From the NCBI RefSeq assembly GCF_900100535.1, contig NZ_FNDG01000031.1:1-50429 (forward strand): DNA of 50,429 bases, in the 5' to 3' direction. Source of the stretch: Phytopseudomonas flavescens. Its GTDB lineage: Bacteria > Pseudomonadota > Gammaproteobacteria > Pseudomonadales > Pseudomonadaceae. Under the pieces are notes generated by a model, which searched no databases, was not told the origin of the DNA, and was given only the letters and a program-made list of their open reading frames with translations. Both the position numbers and the translations under genes were made by a program. Shown piece after piece: positions 14,697 to 23,262 of this stretch. How positions within the stretch are numbered: position 1 is the first letter of the stretch; each line of letters starts with the position of its first letter.

Positions 14697-15122
14697 TCAG
14701 CCGCGATCCACGACCACCTGTTGCTGGGTGTAGAGGTCGGTGAGCAACACTTCTTCGCCGTGCTCGGGGCTGATCATCAGCGAACGGATCAGGCGGTGCT
14801 CCTGGCCGTCGCGCTGCTGGATATTCTCGAAGCAGACGATGATCGACTTGTTCCGCCAATGGCCGACGTCGAAGCCCCCGGCGGCGATGAAGGAGCGGAT
14901 GTCGCGGTCATCGTTGAAGGTCTTGGCCGGGATGATCAGCAGCCGGTCGTCGAGGAACACTTCATAGTACTGACGATCGCCCGCCGGAAAGTAATGGTCC
15001 ACGACGTGCTCGATGCGCCAGTGGTAGACGCTGTTTTCGTAGACCACGGTGCGTTCGACGTGGTGGCCGGCACAGCTGGACAGCAGGGGAAACAGGCAGG
15101 TGAGGATTTTTCGTAGGGTCAT
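14697..15122 (-). CDS. Putative lipoprotein
   Basis: A 141-residue protein. The N-terminus MTLRKILTCLFPLLSSCAG is a lipoprotein signal peptide with a lipobox-like LSSC around Cys17. The mature part is a soluble, Tyr- and acid-rich domain (VVYENSVYHWRIEHVVDHYF...) with no family I recognise. It starts only 6 bases after the stop of the TPR gene at 15129, so the two are very likely one transcript and may work together at the cell envelope. Confidence 0.7.
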   Translation of the reverse strand: MTLRKILTCLFPLLSSCAGHHVERTVVYENSVYHWRIEHVVDHYFPAGDRQYYEVFLDDRLLIIPAKTFNDDRDIRSFIAAGGFDVGHWRNKSIIVCFENIQQRDGQEHRLIRSLMISPEHGEEVLLTDLYTQQQVVVDRG

Positions 15123-15128
15123 CGCGGT

Positions 15129-16094
15129 TCAGGCCAGCAGGCGGTCGATCAGCGACTGCTCGTAATCGTTGAGGGGCTGATCGCCGTAGAGCTTGTCGGA
15201 GGCATCGACCAGCGCCTGGCCCTCGACTTCGCGCCCACTTTCGCCATACACGTGGCCGAGGTTCTCCAGCGACTGCAGATTGCCGTGCTGGGCGAAGGAG
15301 ATCAGGTACCAGCGCTCGGCCGCCTCGAGTTCGCCCAGGCGGTGGTAGGCCACCGCCAGATTGTGCTGGGCGTAGACGTGGTCGGATTGCAGGGCCTGCA
15401 GTAACGCCTGCTTGGCCTGCTGGTAGTCTTCGAGCTGCAGGTACAGCAGGCCGAGGTTGTTGTAGCCGTCGGCATCCCCCCGTTCGGCAGCGCCCCGATA
15501 CGCCTGCTCGGCCTGCGGGTAGCGTTCGGCGTGCAGATGGATGTCGCCGAGCAGGTTCAATGCCTGCAGATGATCGTGGCGCACGGCGTTGTTCAGGTGC
15601 TCGACGGCGGCGTCGTGATCGCCCTCCTCGTAGGCCATGCTGCCGAGGTAGTAGTGGCTGCGGGGACAATCGTACTCGGCGGCCTGCTGGAAGTATCGCC
15701 GGGCGGCGTCGTGATCGCCCTCCTGGGAGGCCATGCTGCCGAGGTTGTAGTGGCTACCGGGATAATCGTGCTCGGCGGCCCTCTGGAAGTGTCGGCGGGC
15801 GGCGTCGTGATCGCCCTCCTGGTAGGCCATGATGCCGAGGTTGTAGTGGCTGCCGGGATAATCGTACCCGGCAGCCTTCTGAAAGTGTCGACGGGCGTCG
15901 GCATGATCGTCCCGTGCCAGGCTCACCGCGCCAACGCCGTTCATCCAGCGCGGGTCGGCGGGGCACGCCTTGGCCAGGGTCTGGAAGCGCTCCAGCGCGG
16001 TGTCGAGGTCCTGCTCGCGGAACGCCGCCCACGCCTGCTCATTGAGCGCGCTCGCCTGCTCGTCACTGAGCATTTTTTTGTTCATGAACCACAT
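15129..16094 (-). CDS. Tetratricopeptide/Sel1-like repeat protein
   Basis: A 321-residue protein built mostly of helical repeats with a 32-residue period, e.g. HYNLGIMAYQEGDHDAARRHF repeated, with NLG and A-x-x-x-F/Y positions typical of TPR and Sel1-like solenoids. There are about eight units (residues about 25-290). Units 3-5 are nearly identical in DNA as well. Such proteins are scaffolds for protein-protein contacts. There is no evident signal peptide; ATG 16094 (GGAAG at 5-9 bases) is preferred over ATG 16085. It is followed at 6 bases by the lipoprotein gene. Confidence 0.82.
   Translation of the reverse strand: MWFMNKKMLSDEQASALNEQAWAAFREQDLDTALERFQTLAKACPADPRWMNGVGAVSLARDDHADARRHFQKAAGYDYPGSHYNLGIMAYQEGDHDAARRHFQRAAEHDYPGSHYNLGSMASQEGDHDAARRYFQQAAEYDCPRSHYYLGSMAYEEGDHDAAVEHLNNAVRHDHLQALNLLGDIHLHAERYPQAEQAYRGAAERGDADGYNNLGLLYLQLEDYQQAKQALLQALQSDHVYAQHNLAVAYHRLGELEAAERWYLISFAQHGNLQSLENLGHVYGESGREVEGQALVDASDKLYGDQPLNDYEQSLIDRLLA
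15579..15866 (-). repeat. 96-bp tandem repeat inside the TPR gene
   Basis: Three units of 96 bases (15579-15674, 15675-15770, 15771-15866) each encode one 32-residue helical repeat. The last two units differ at only a handful of bases. The in-frame period means unit gain or loss by slippage or recombination would leave the protein readable. Confidence 0.75.
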
Positions 16095-16326
16095 GGTGCT
16101 TCCTGCCTTTCGAGGGCCGGCCATTTTAAGGGAGCGTTTCGCCGCCAGACAAGGCAATGGCGCTGCCGGGCGGTGCCAGGTGCGACCACGTTGCGGCGGC
16201 TCGACACGCTGGCCGCGTGCCACGCCCATCGGCGGCGTCGCCCCGGAGCGGACGCCGCAGCCATGATCGATTAGACTGCGCGGCGCCTCACTCGCTGCTC
16301 TTTCCCTCTAGTCCCGGTTCGATTCG

Positions 16327-16989
16327 ATGCCCAAGGCCCACACCTACCTGATCCGCTACCCCTCTGCCAGCCTGCTGTTCGTGCAGTTGCTGGGCATCCT
16401 GCTCTACCCGTTCATGGAGCGCTTGTCGGAAGGCCGTGCCATCGTCGGCGCCTTCGGCATCGTGGTGCTGGCGATGTCGCTGCGCATGGTGCGCAGCAGC
16501 CCGACCATCCAGTGGATCGCCTTCACCCAGGCCGCCTGTATCCTGGCGCTGACCGTGGCCACCGAATTCGAATACAACAGCACGCTGGCGATTCTCCTGG
16601 CGGCGTTGGAGTGCAGCTTCTATTTCTATGCCGCCGGCGGCCTGATCGCCTACATGATGGAAGACCAGCGGGCGAGCACCGACGAGCTGTTCGCCGTGGG
16701 CGCCACCTTCACCCTGCTGGCCTGGGCCTTCGCTCACGCCTTTTCCGTGTGCCAGTTGCTGATCCCGGGCAGCTTCACGGCAGCGATCAACCCGCATGCC
16801 GAACGCACCTGGGTGGAACTGCTGTTCCTGAGCTTCACCACCCTGTCAGGCGTGGGCCTCGGCGATATCCTGCCACTCAAGCCGTTCGCCCGGGCGCTGG
16901 TGATGCTCGAACAGTTCACCGGGGTGATGTACATCGGCCTGGTGGTGACCCGCCTGGTCAGCCTGACGGTGCGGCCCAAGCCGCAATGA
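16327..16989 (+). CDS. Ion channel family protein (two-TM pore type)
   Basis: A 220-residue membrane protein with about five hydrophobic segments before a classical pore module. WVELLFLSFTTLSGVGLGD (162-180) is a pore helix and filter, followed by the last membrane helix (about 190-210). The filter reads GVGLGD rather than the potassium-channel TVGYGD, so it is related to K+ channels but selectivity is uncertain. No cytoplasmic RCK/TrkA-N domain follows. ATG 16327 begins the hydrophobic protein directly. It stands alone on the plus strand. Confidence 0.83.
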   Translation: MPKAHTYLIRYPSASLLFVQLLGILLYPFMERLSEGRAIVGAFGIVVLAMSLRMVRSSPTIQWIAFTQAACILALTVATEFEYNSTLAILLAALECSFYFYAAGGLIAYMMEDQRASTDELFAVGATFTLLAWAFAHAFSVCQLLIPGSFTAAINPHAERTWVELLFLSFTTLSGVGLGDILPLKPFARALVMLEQFTGVMYIGLVVTRLVSLTVRPKPQ

Positions 16990-17251
16990 CCGAGCCCACC
17001 AGTGGAAAACGCCATCCAGTCTGCCAGACTGCATGAAGCCAGGCGGACAGCGCGAAGACGTGGCAGGCAGGCAAGGCTGTAAAGCGCCTGCCATCCATCC
17101 GCCTGGTTACGCTGGCCTGTCTGCAACCGACAACCGAACGCTTACAATCGCGGCGGAAAACACGTAGCTGCCTGCACGTTCTGCAGCGGTTCGATACCCC
17201 CGCGATGACCGCAACACTTCCACCCTACAAACAGGCAGGCATGACCAGAAC

Positions 17252-18427
17252 ATGGCGTTCGGTCCCCTAACCATGTTGACGATCACCATCGCCCTCGCCC
17301 TGGCGGCGGCGCTGTATCTGGCGATCGAGTGGCAAACCGTTCGTGAACCTTCCCTGCTCTTCTGGAGCGCCGGTTTCGCCCTGATCAGCGTGGGCTCCAC
17401 CCTGGCCCTGCTGCGCAGTAGTGGCCTGTTACTGGTGGGTATCTGGTTCGCCAACGGCCTGCTGATCACCGCGCATTGGCTGTTTCTGGTTGGCGTGGCG
17501 CGTTTCACCGAGACGCGCCTGTCCCGGGCCTGGTACCTGATGCTGGTCGTCTGGTTCGCCATGCTGCTCCTGCCGGAGGGCCCGCAGTGGTCGAAGGTGA
17601 TGTTACTGGTCAACTCGCTGCTGGTCGCGCTGACGACGCTCTGGGCCAGCTGGCTACTACGGCCTCAGGGCAAATCCCTGGGTGCCGGGGCCGCACAGTT
17701 GCGCTATGTGCTGCTGGACCACGGCCTGTTCTACGTCGCCAAGACCATACCGGTGCTGATGCCCGGCACGCTGATCGATCTGGCGGCCTTGCGTGGCGAG
17801 ATCATCCAGATTTCACTGGTCGAAGGCGTGATGGCACTCATGCTGATCGCCCTCTCGATGACCGGGACGGTACGTTACCGTCGTGAGAAACGCATCGAGC
17901 GGCTGGCCGCGCGCGACCCGCTGACCGCCATGTACAACCGCCGCGCCCTGGAAGCACGGGCGCCCCGGTTGCTCAATGGGGTGTCGCCCAGGAGCCCCGG
18001 CGCTCTGCTGCTGATCGATATCGACAACTTCAAGCTGATCAACGACCTGCACGGACATGGCGCAGGCGACCGCCTGCTGGTGGCGCTGGGCGAGATGATT
18101 CGTCTGGTGCTGCCCGAGGGTTCACTGGCGGCCCGACTGGGGGTTGACGAATTCGTGATTCTGCTGCGCGATGCGTCCCACGAACGCATCGTCGGCCTGG
18201 GCGACGGGCTGCGCGAGAGGTTCCATGGCGTAGCCGCGCAAACCTTCGCCACCCCTGAAGCGGTAACGCTCAGCATTGGCGCCAGTCTGTTCGATCAACC
18301 GCCGGCCAGCCTGGCGGCGCTGATCGAACAGGGTGACGCGGCGCTCTATCAATCCAAACGCGGCGGGCGCAACAGCATCCGCCTGGTGGATCGCACCCTG
18401 CTCGGCAAGCCTGCTTCGGCCACCTGA
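17252..18427 (+). CDS. Membrane GGDEF-domain protein with altered active site
   Basis: A 391-residue protein. Six or seven N-terminal membrane helices (residues about 5-205) form a MASE-like sensor, followed by a GGDEF domain (about 215-380) with DPLTAMYNRRAL and IDIDNFKLINDLHGH. The signature loop is GVDEF at 297-301 instead of GGDEF/GGEEF. The second Gly is usually needed for GTP binding, so cyclase activity is doubtful. No RxxD inhibitory site precedes it. It may be a degenerate c-di-GMP or GTP sensor. ATG 17252 is used; ATG 17273 is an alternative. Confidence 0.85.
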   Translation: MAFGPLTMLTITIALALAAALYLAIEWQTVREPSLLFWSAGFALISVGSTLALLRSSGLLLVGIWFANGLLITAHWLFLVGVARFTETRLSRAWYLMLVVWFAMLLLPEGPQWSKVMLLVNSLLVALTTLWASWLLRPQGKSLGAGAAQLRYVLLDHGLFYVAKTIPVLMPGTLIDLAALRGEIIQISLVEGVMALMLIALSMTGTVRYRREKRIERLAARDPLTAMYNRRALEARAPRLLNGVSPRSPGALLLIDIDNFKLINDLHGHGAGDRLLVALGEMIRLVLPEGSLAARLGVDEFVILLRDASHERIVGLGDGLRERFHGVAAQTFATPEAVTLSIGASLFDQPPASLAALIEQGDAALYQSKRGGRNSIRLVDRTLLGKPASAT

Positions 18428-18440
18428 CCCTAAGACCTTC

Positions 18441-19238
18441 TCAGTTCTGCACGGCCTGGACAGAGCCGCCATCGACACGCAGGTTGCTGCCATTGATGAA
18501 CGAGCCGCGCTCGGAGACCAGCAGGGCAATGGCTGCCGCCACTTCGTCAGCCTGACCGCGGCGCTTCTGGACGATACCGGGGCGTTCCTCCTCGAGAAAG
18601 CTCGACACGGCCTCGTCGAAGGAAACGCCCTGCTCTTCGGCCCGCTGGCGCATCATGCCGTCGGTCATGCTGGTCTCGATGAAGGCCGGTGCCACGGTGT
18701 TGCACAGCACGCCGTGGGCCGCTTCCTGGTAGGACAGGTTCTTGATGAAGGCGCCGAGGGCCGCCTTGGCCACGTTGTAGACGGCCTCCTCCCAATACGG
18801 CTGGACGGCGTTCTCCGAGGTGATGCACACCAGTCGCCCCCACCCCCGCAGGCGCATGGCCGGAATGGTGGCCCGGGCGATGCGCACGGCAGAAAAGAAA
18901 TCGGTGGCCCAGGCTTCCTCATAGGCGCTGTCGGCCAGCGCCAGCGGGTCGCCCTTGGCGCCGGTGACGCCGGCGGCATGTACCACGATGTCGATCTGCC
19001 CGAAGCGCGCCTCGCCAGCCTTGACCAGTGCGTCGACCTGTTCCTGGCGGGTCACGTCCGCAGCGACCTTCAGGGCCTCGCCAGGCAGGTCGGCAGCGGC
19101 CTTGTCCAGAGCGGCCTGGTCCTTGTCGGTCAGCAGCAGGTGAACACCTTCCTCGGCGAGCAGCTTCGCGGTTGCCAGGCCGATGCCACCGGCGGCGCCG
19201 GTGATGAGCGCGACGCGCCCCTTGATGTGCAAATCCAT
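18441..19238 (-). CDS. SDR-family NAD(P)-dependent oxidoreductase
   Basis: A 265-residue classical short-chain dehydrogenase. The cofactor motif TGAAGGIG is near residue 15, HAAGVTG is the NAG-type motif, and the catalytic Tyr/Lys pair is in YNVAK. DGGSVQAVQN at the C-terminus is the usual end. The substrate is unknown. ATG 19238 is chosen over upstream in-frame codons because GAGG lies 7 bases before it and the domain begins there. It converges on the GGDEF gene with 13 bases between stops. Confidence 0.87.
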   Translation of the reverse strand: MDLHIKGRVALITGAAGGIGLATAKLLAEEGVHLLLTDKDQAALDKAAADLPGEALKVAADVTRQEQVDALVKAGEARFGQIDIVVHAAGVTGAKGDPLALADSAYEEAWATDFFSAVRIARATIPAMRLRGWGRLVCITSENAVQPYWEEAVYNVAKAALGAFIKNLSYQEAAHGVLCNTVAPAFIETSMTDGMMRQRAEEQGVSFDEAVSSFLEEERPGIVQKRRGQADEVAAAIALLVSERGSFINGSNLRVDGGSVQAVQN

Positions 19239-19473
19239 AGAGACCTCATTGACGGGGGAAGACACTCGGCAAATCCAGGCTGCACGGGCAGCGCGCGGCC
19301 GCCGTAGCGGGTCGAGCGCGCGGCGTCGGCGCCTGGAGAGCCTGTCGATTGACTCGAACCATGCGGGCAAGATTCACAGTAAATGACGACCCGCGCCGCT
19401 GAGCCGCTCGCCAGGGTGGGCCGCCACCGAGGGCGCCTGTGCAGCGCTGCCGCCCTGTGGCTGCCAGGCACGA

Positions 19474-20346
19474 TCAGGCGAAGCGCTCCAGCATGAACTC
19501 GACGAAACTGCGTAGCGTGGCAGAGCGCCAGCGGGCCTGGGGGTACAGCAGGCCCAGTGGCCGTGTCAGTTCCTGCCCCTGGAACAAGCGGACGAGCCTG
19601 CCAGCCTCGACATCCTCGCGCAGCAGGAACGCTGGCTGGAGGACGATGCCAAGCCCTTGCAGGGCAGCCAGATGCAGGGCCGCTCCACTGTCGATATGCA
19701 ACCGGGCGCGAGGCAGCGAACCGATGGCTTCACCGGTCTGTTCGCGCCACTGCAGCAAAGCTCTGGCGTCCATTCCCAGGCACTGGTGGCCCACCAGCTC
19801 GCCCAGGCGCACTGGCGTGCCGTGTCGCTGCAGGTAGTCTGGCGCGGCACAGCACCACATGCAGTAGGGCTGCAGTGGCCGCGCCACCAGCGAGGAGTCG
19901 GCCAGGCTGCCGATGCGTATGGCCACATCGACGCCTTCCTCGACCAGATCGAGCACGCGGTCCGTGAGTTGCAGATCAAGCTTCACCTGGGGATAGCGTT
20001 GCAGATAATCCCCGAGCACGGGCGTGAGCCCGTAGGTACCGAACGACAACGGCGCCGAAACGCGAAGCGGTCCGGCGGGCTCGAGACGCTGGCTCTCCGC
20101 CTGCCGTTCGGTGTCGTCCAGCAAGTCGAGAATCTCCCGGCAGCGGCCGTAATAGGCCTCGCCGAAAGCGGTCAGCCTTTGCCGCCGGGTGGTGCGCACC
20201 AGCAACTGCAGGCCAAGGCGCTGCTCCAGCGCACGGAGATGATTGCCAGCCATGGTCGCGGAGATGCCATGGGCACTGGCAGCGCCTGCGAGGCTGCCGT
20301 GGTCGACCACACGAACGAACACCTGCATGCTTTCGAGCCGATCCAT
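19474..20346 (-). CDS. LysR-family transcriptional regulator
   Basis: A 290-residue LysR protein. The N-terminal winged HTH (MQVFVRVVDHGSLAGAASA...GNHLRALEQRLG) is followed by a periplasmic-binding-like effector domain (PLRVSAPLSFGTYGLTPVL...). It belongs to the common CrgA/YhjC-like subgroup. It is divergent from the SDR gene at 20444, with 97 bases between starts, so it probably controls that gene. A 12-base palindrome TCACC-CA-GGTGA (20392-20403) lies in the gap and may be part of its site. The inducer is unknown. Confidence 0.9.
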   Translation of the reverse strand: MDRLESMQVFVRVVDHGSLAGAASAHGISATMAGNHLRALEQRLGLQLLVRTTRRQRLTAFGEAYYGRCREILDLLDDTERQAESQRLEPAGPLRVSAPLSFGTYGLTPVLGDYLQRYPQVKLDLQLTDRVLDLVEEGVDVAIRIGSLADSSLVARPLQPYCMWCCAAPDYLQRHGTPVRLGELVGHQCLGMDARALLQWREQTGEAIGSLPRARLHIDSGAALHLAALQGLGIVLQPAFLLREDVEAGRLVRLFQGQELTRPLGLLYPQARWRSATLRSFVEFMLERFA

Positions 20347-20443
20347 TCAACACTCCTGCTTTTCAATCCACCAACTAAAGGTGCGTTTATCTCACCCAGG
20401 TGATGGATCAAGCTAGCCCCCATCAGCCAAACAGGAGATACCC

Positions 20444-21202
20444 ATGGATCTGCAATTGCGTCAGTACACCGCTCTGGTCACGGGTGCCAGCACAGGCATC
20501 GGCGCGGGCATCGCCAAAGCACTGGCTGCCGAAGGCGTGCGCGTGGCGATAACGGCGCGCCGTGGCGACAAGCTGGAACGTTTGGCCAGTGATATTGCTG
20601 CACAAGGGCACCCACGCCCGCTGGTCATCACTGGCGATATCGCCTCGGCGACAGAAATCGGCCGTATCGCCAATGAGGCCACCCGGGCGCTGGGTCGAGT
20701 CGATATTCTGGTCAATACCGCCGGTGGCTCGCGGCCGACCACGGTGGATGCCAGCGATGACGCCTGGAGCGAAGCCTTCACCCTCAACTTCGCCTCGACG
20801 CGGCGCATGACCCAGGCGCTGCTACCCGGTATGCGTGAGCGACGCTGGGGGCGGATCATCAATTTCAGCGGCACCATGGAGCCACGGGACGTCAACGCTG
20901 CCGGGGCCGCCAAGGCGGCGGTGCAGTTCTGGGCCAAGGGCATGGCCACACGCCTGGCGGTCGAGGGCATCACGGTCAACACCATCGCGCCGGGGCGGAT
21001 CAACTCCGAGCAGATCCTGGAAAAACTCCACCCCAGCCCGGAATCCCGCGAAGCCTTTATCGCCCGCCACATTCCCATCGGCTACTTTGGCGAGCCCGCG
21101 GACATCGCTCATCTGGTGAGCTACCTGGTGTCGCCGCTGGCGCGCTACCTGACGGGGGAAGTGATCGCCGTGGACGGCGGCATGCACGCCTTCGCCCACT
21201 GA
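20444..21202 (+). CDS. SDR-family protein lacking the catalytic tyrosine
   Basis: A 252-residue short-chain dehydrogenase fold. The NAD(P) motif TGASTGIG is at 13-20, NTAGG at 91-95 and the C-terminal VDGGMHAFAH matches the family. The lysine is present (K157 in GAAKAAVQFWAKG), but the position of the catalytic tyrosine, four residues earlier, is Ala153, and the segment after the serine region is shortened. It may use a different mechanism, bind cofactor only, or belong to a divergent reductase subgroup. ATG 20444 has CAGGAG at 7 bases. Divergent LysR gene 19474-20346 is its likely regulator. Confidence 0.85.
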   Translation: MDLQLRQYTALVTGASTGIGAGIAKALAAEGVRVAITARRGDKLERLASDIAAQGHPRPLVITGDIASATEIGRIANEATRALGRVDILVNTAGGSRPTTVDASDDAWSEAFTLNFASTRRMTQALLPGMRERRWGRIINFSGTMEPRDVNAAGAAKAAVQFWAKGMATRLAVEGITVNTIAPGRINSEQILEKLHPSPESREAFIARHIPIGYFGEPADIAHLVSYLVSPLARYLTGEVIAVDGGMHAFAH

Positions 21203-21220
21203 CGGAACCGGTCGCGGGAA

Positions 21221-21874
21221 TCAGCTGAAGGTATCGCCGTCGTCGAAGAAGTCCGAGCTGTCGAAGGCGTCGGTGTCGATGTCCTGGACGTCCGCGTAGG
21301 GTGCATCGTCCAGGCCGCCAGCGAAGCTGTCCTGGGCGGGCAGGTCTTCGCGGATGACTTCGACGATTTCCTGGGGCTGGTCGTGATGGAACATGTTGGT
21401 CAACAGGTCCGCGACCATCACCCCGCCCGCCACACCAGCTGCCGTCTGCAGGGCGCCGCGCATGAAGCCGCCGCCCTGGGCAACCGCCGCGGCGCCCGGC
21501 GCGCTGGCGGTAGGTGCCGGCGCAGCCGCCTGGGAGAAGCGGGTCTCACCCCACCCCGCCGGACGCTGCGCCGGCGGCGCGGCATCGGCCTGGCCGCCGC
21601 CGAACAGGCCGGCGAGAAAGCCAGCGTTGGCGGGGCGTTGTCGCTGCTGCTCGGAGGCCTGGGCCTCCAGTTCGCGGACGCGCTGGTCCAGCCGCTTGAT
21701 CGCAGCCTCCTGGATCAGGATCGCCTGGGCCATGTAGTACGCCGCGGCAGGCTGGCGGGCCAAGTGCCCCTTGATCTGCGCTTCGGCCTCGGTGTCGCGT
21801 AATCCACCCTGGTGCTCGGCCTCCTGCAAACGGGAGAAAAGGCCATCGATCAGGGTTTGCTCTTCGGAATTCAT
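21221..21874 (-). CDS. DUF2076 domain protein
   Basis: A 217-residue protein. The N-terminus (MNSEEQTLIDGLFSRLQEAE) and the following helical segment with YYMAQAILIQEAAIKRL are typical of DUF2076. A Gly/Ala/Pro-rich middle (about 80-150) follows, with a short hydrophobic glycine-rich stretch (ALQTAAGVAGGVMVADLL) that could be membrane-associated, then a very acidic tail ending DDGDTFS. Relatives are widespread in Proteobacteria and are annotated as periplasmic ligand-binding sensors, but function is unproven. Confidence 0.87.
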   Translation of the reverse strand: MNSEEQTLIDGLFSRLQEAEHQGGLRDTEAEAQIKGHLARQPAAAYYMAQAILIQEAAIKRLDQRVRELEAQASEQQRQRPANAGFLAGLFGGGQADAAPPAQRPAGWGETRFSQAAAPAPTASAPGAAAVAQGGGFMRGALQTAAGVAGGVMVADLLTNMFHHDQPQEIVEVIREDLPAQDSFAGGLDDAPYADVQDIDTDAFDSSDFFDDGDTFS

Positions 21875-22143
21875 GGGGCGCCTCGATTGAGCGATGAGAG
21901 GAAAGGTGAGACATCCCTGTGCAGCTTGCTGGTGCGACGCCCGGCGCCGCTGAATCGAGATATTGGAGTGAAATGCAAAATTACAAGTTCCGGGCTGGCT
22001 GGCAATGCACCACGGCAGCCGGCCTTCAGCTATGCCGCCACTGGCATCGGGTAAGCAGCAAATGGTCTGGATGAGCGGATTGTGTTAAAAATCAGCCCCA
22101 CCACGCTGCACCTATCCCACGGTGTCTTGACGCAGGAGCGCGC

Positions 22144-22962
22144 ATGCCCCCTCCCGATAAGCCCGCCACACCTGGCGTTGCCTCCATGATTCCCGAGCAG
22201 CGCCGTGAACAGATGCTGCGCCAGTTGCGCAAGCACCAGGTGCTGAGCGTCCACCAGTTGATGGACATGTTCGAGTGCTCGCACATGACCGTGCGCCGCG
22301 ATATTGCCTTACTGGAACAACAGGGCCGCGCCTATTCGGTGACCGGCGGTGTACGTATCGCCAGCCAGTTGCACAGCGAGCCCAGCCATGACTCCAAAGC
22401 CGTGGTGGAATTGCCGCACAAGCAGGCCATGGCGCGCGTGGCAGCCAACCTGCTGCATCCGGACATGACCATCTACCTGGATGCTGGCACTACCACCCTG
22501 GAGATCGTGCCTTACATCACTGCCCTGTCAGGCATGACTGTGATAACCAACGACTTCGGCATCGTGCATGCCTTGGCCGAAGCCAACCACGTGGATGTCA
22601 TTCACACTGGCGGGCTGCTTGACCACCCCAACATCTCCAGCGTCGGCGGCCTGGCAGCAGCGACCTTGCGCCAACTGGCAACCGACATCGCGTTCATTTC
22701 CACCAGCTCCTGGGACCTGCAGCGCGGCACCACCACACCGTCCGCGCTGAAAGTCGAGGTCAAGCAAGCGGCGATGCAATCGGCATCGTGCAACGTGCTG
22801 ATCGCCACCAGCTCCAAGTACGGCACCTTTGGCATGTACAAGGTCGCCGAACTGGAGCAGTTCGACACACTTATCAGCGACGACAGCCTCCCCCCCGCCT
22901 CAGCCGACAGTATCCGCCGTCAGCGCATCGAGCTGTTGCTGGCCAGCCCGCTGGTTTCCTGA
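22144..22962 (+). CDS. DeoR-family transcriptional regulator of acid-sugar catabolism
   Basis: A 272-residue DeoR regulator. The N-terminal HTH (QVLSVHQLMDMFECSHMTVRRDI) is followed by the sugar-phosphate-sensing DeoRC domain (IYLDAGTTTLEIVPYI...VITNDFGIVHAL). It lies directly upstream of, and on the same strand as, the ltnD-otnK-otnC-gntP-otnI operon, so it is the probable local repressor; family members usually respond to a phosphorylated pathway intermediate. ATG 22144 is used because AGGAG lies 5 bases before it; the conserved domain begins at MIPEQRR (22186). Confidence 0.9.
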   Translation: MPPPDKPATPGVASMIPEQRREQMLRQLRKHQVLSVHQLMDMFECSHMTVRRDIALLEQQGRAYSVTGGVRIASQLHSEPSHDSKAVVELPHKQAMARVAANLLHPDMTIYLDAGTTTLEIVPYITALSGMTVITNDFGIVHALAEANHVDVIHTGGLLDHPNISSVGGLAAATLRQLATDIAFISTSSWDLQRGTTTPSALKVEVKQAAMQSASCNVLIATSSKYGTFGMYKVAELEQFDTLISDDSLPPASADSIRRQRIELLLASPLVS

Positions 22963-23125
22963 AGCGAACGCGGCACCACGGCTTAAGCCGCTCTCATAAG
23001 CCCATCCCGCCAGCCGGATCGACTCCAGCTGGGAGAGTGCGGCTGCCCGGCCGTAGGTCTGCACTCCTTTTCCCCCTGCAAACGCACGCCCGTCCAAGCA
23101 TCAGTTCCGCTCGAAACGGTTGCAC

Positions 23126-23190
23126 CCGATAATGTGAATATTTGTTAATTACAAAAAATACTTCACATTATCGGATCATTAATTCACTAT
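23126..23190 (+). promoter_or_regulatory. Probable promoter and operator of the ltn/otn operon
   Basis: A perfect 13-base inverted repeat, CCGATAATGTGAA (23126-23138) and TTCACATTATCGG (23162-23174), is separated by 23 bases of very AT-rich sequence that stands out in this GC-rich window. The right arm overlaps a possible -35 box TTCACA (23162-23167), spaced 17 bases from a weak -10-like CACTAT (23185-23190). The operon start codon is 73 bases further on. This fits two half-sites for a looping or tetrameric repressor such as the adjacent DeoR protein; the pairing of regulator and site is inference. Confidence 0.65.
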
Positions 23191-23262
23191 CCATTTAACA
23201 TTTCAGAACAATCAAGCCGTCAGCCAGATGACGCGCGACGGCATAGACCGAGGATGACTGCA

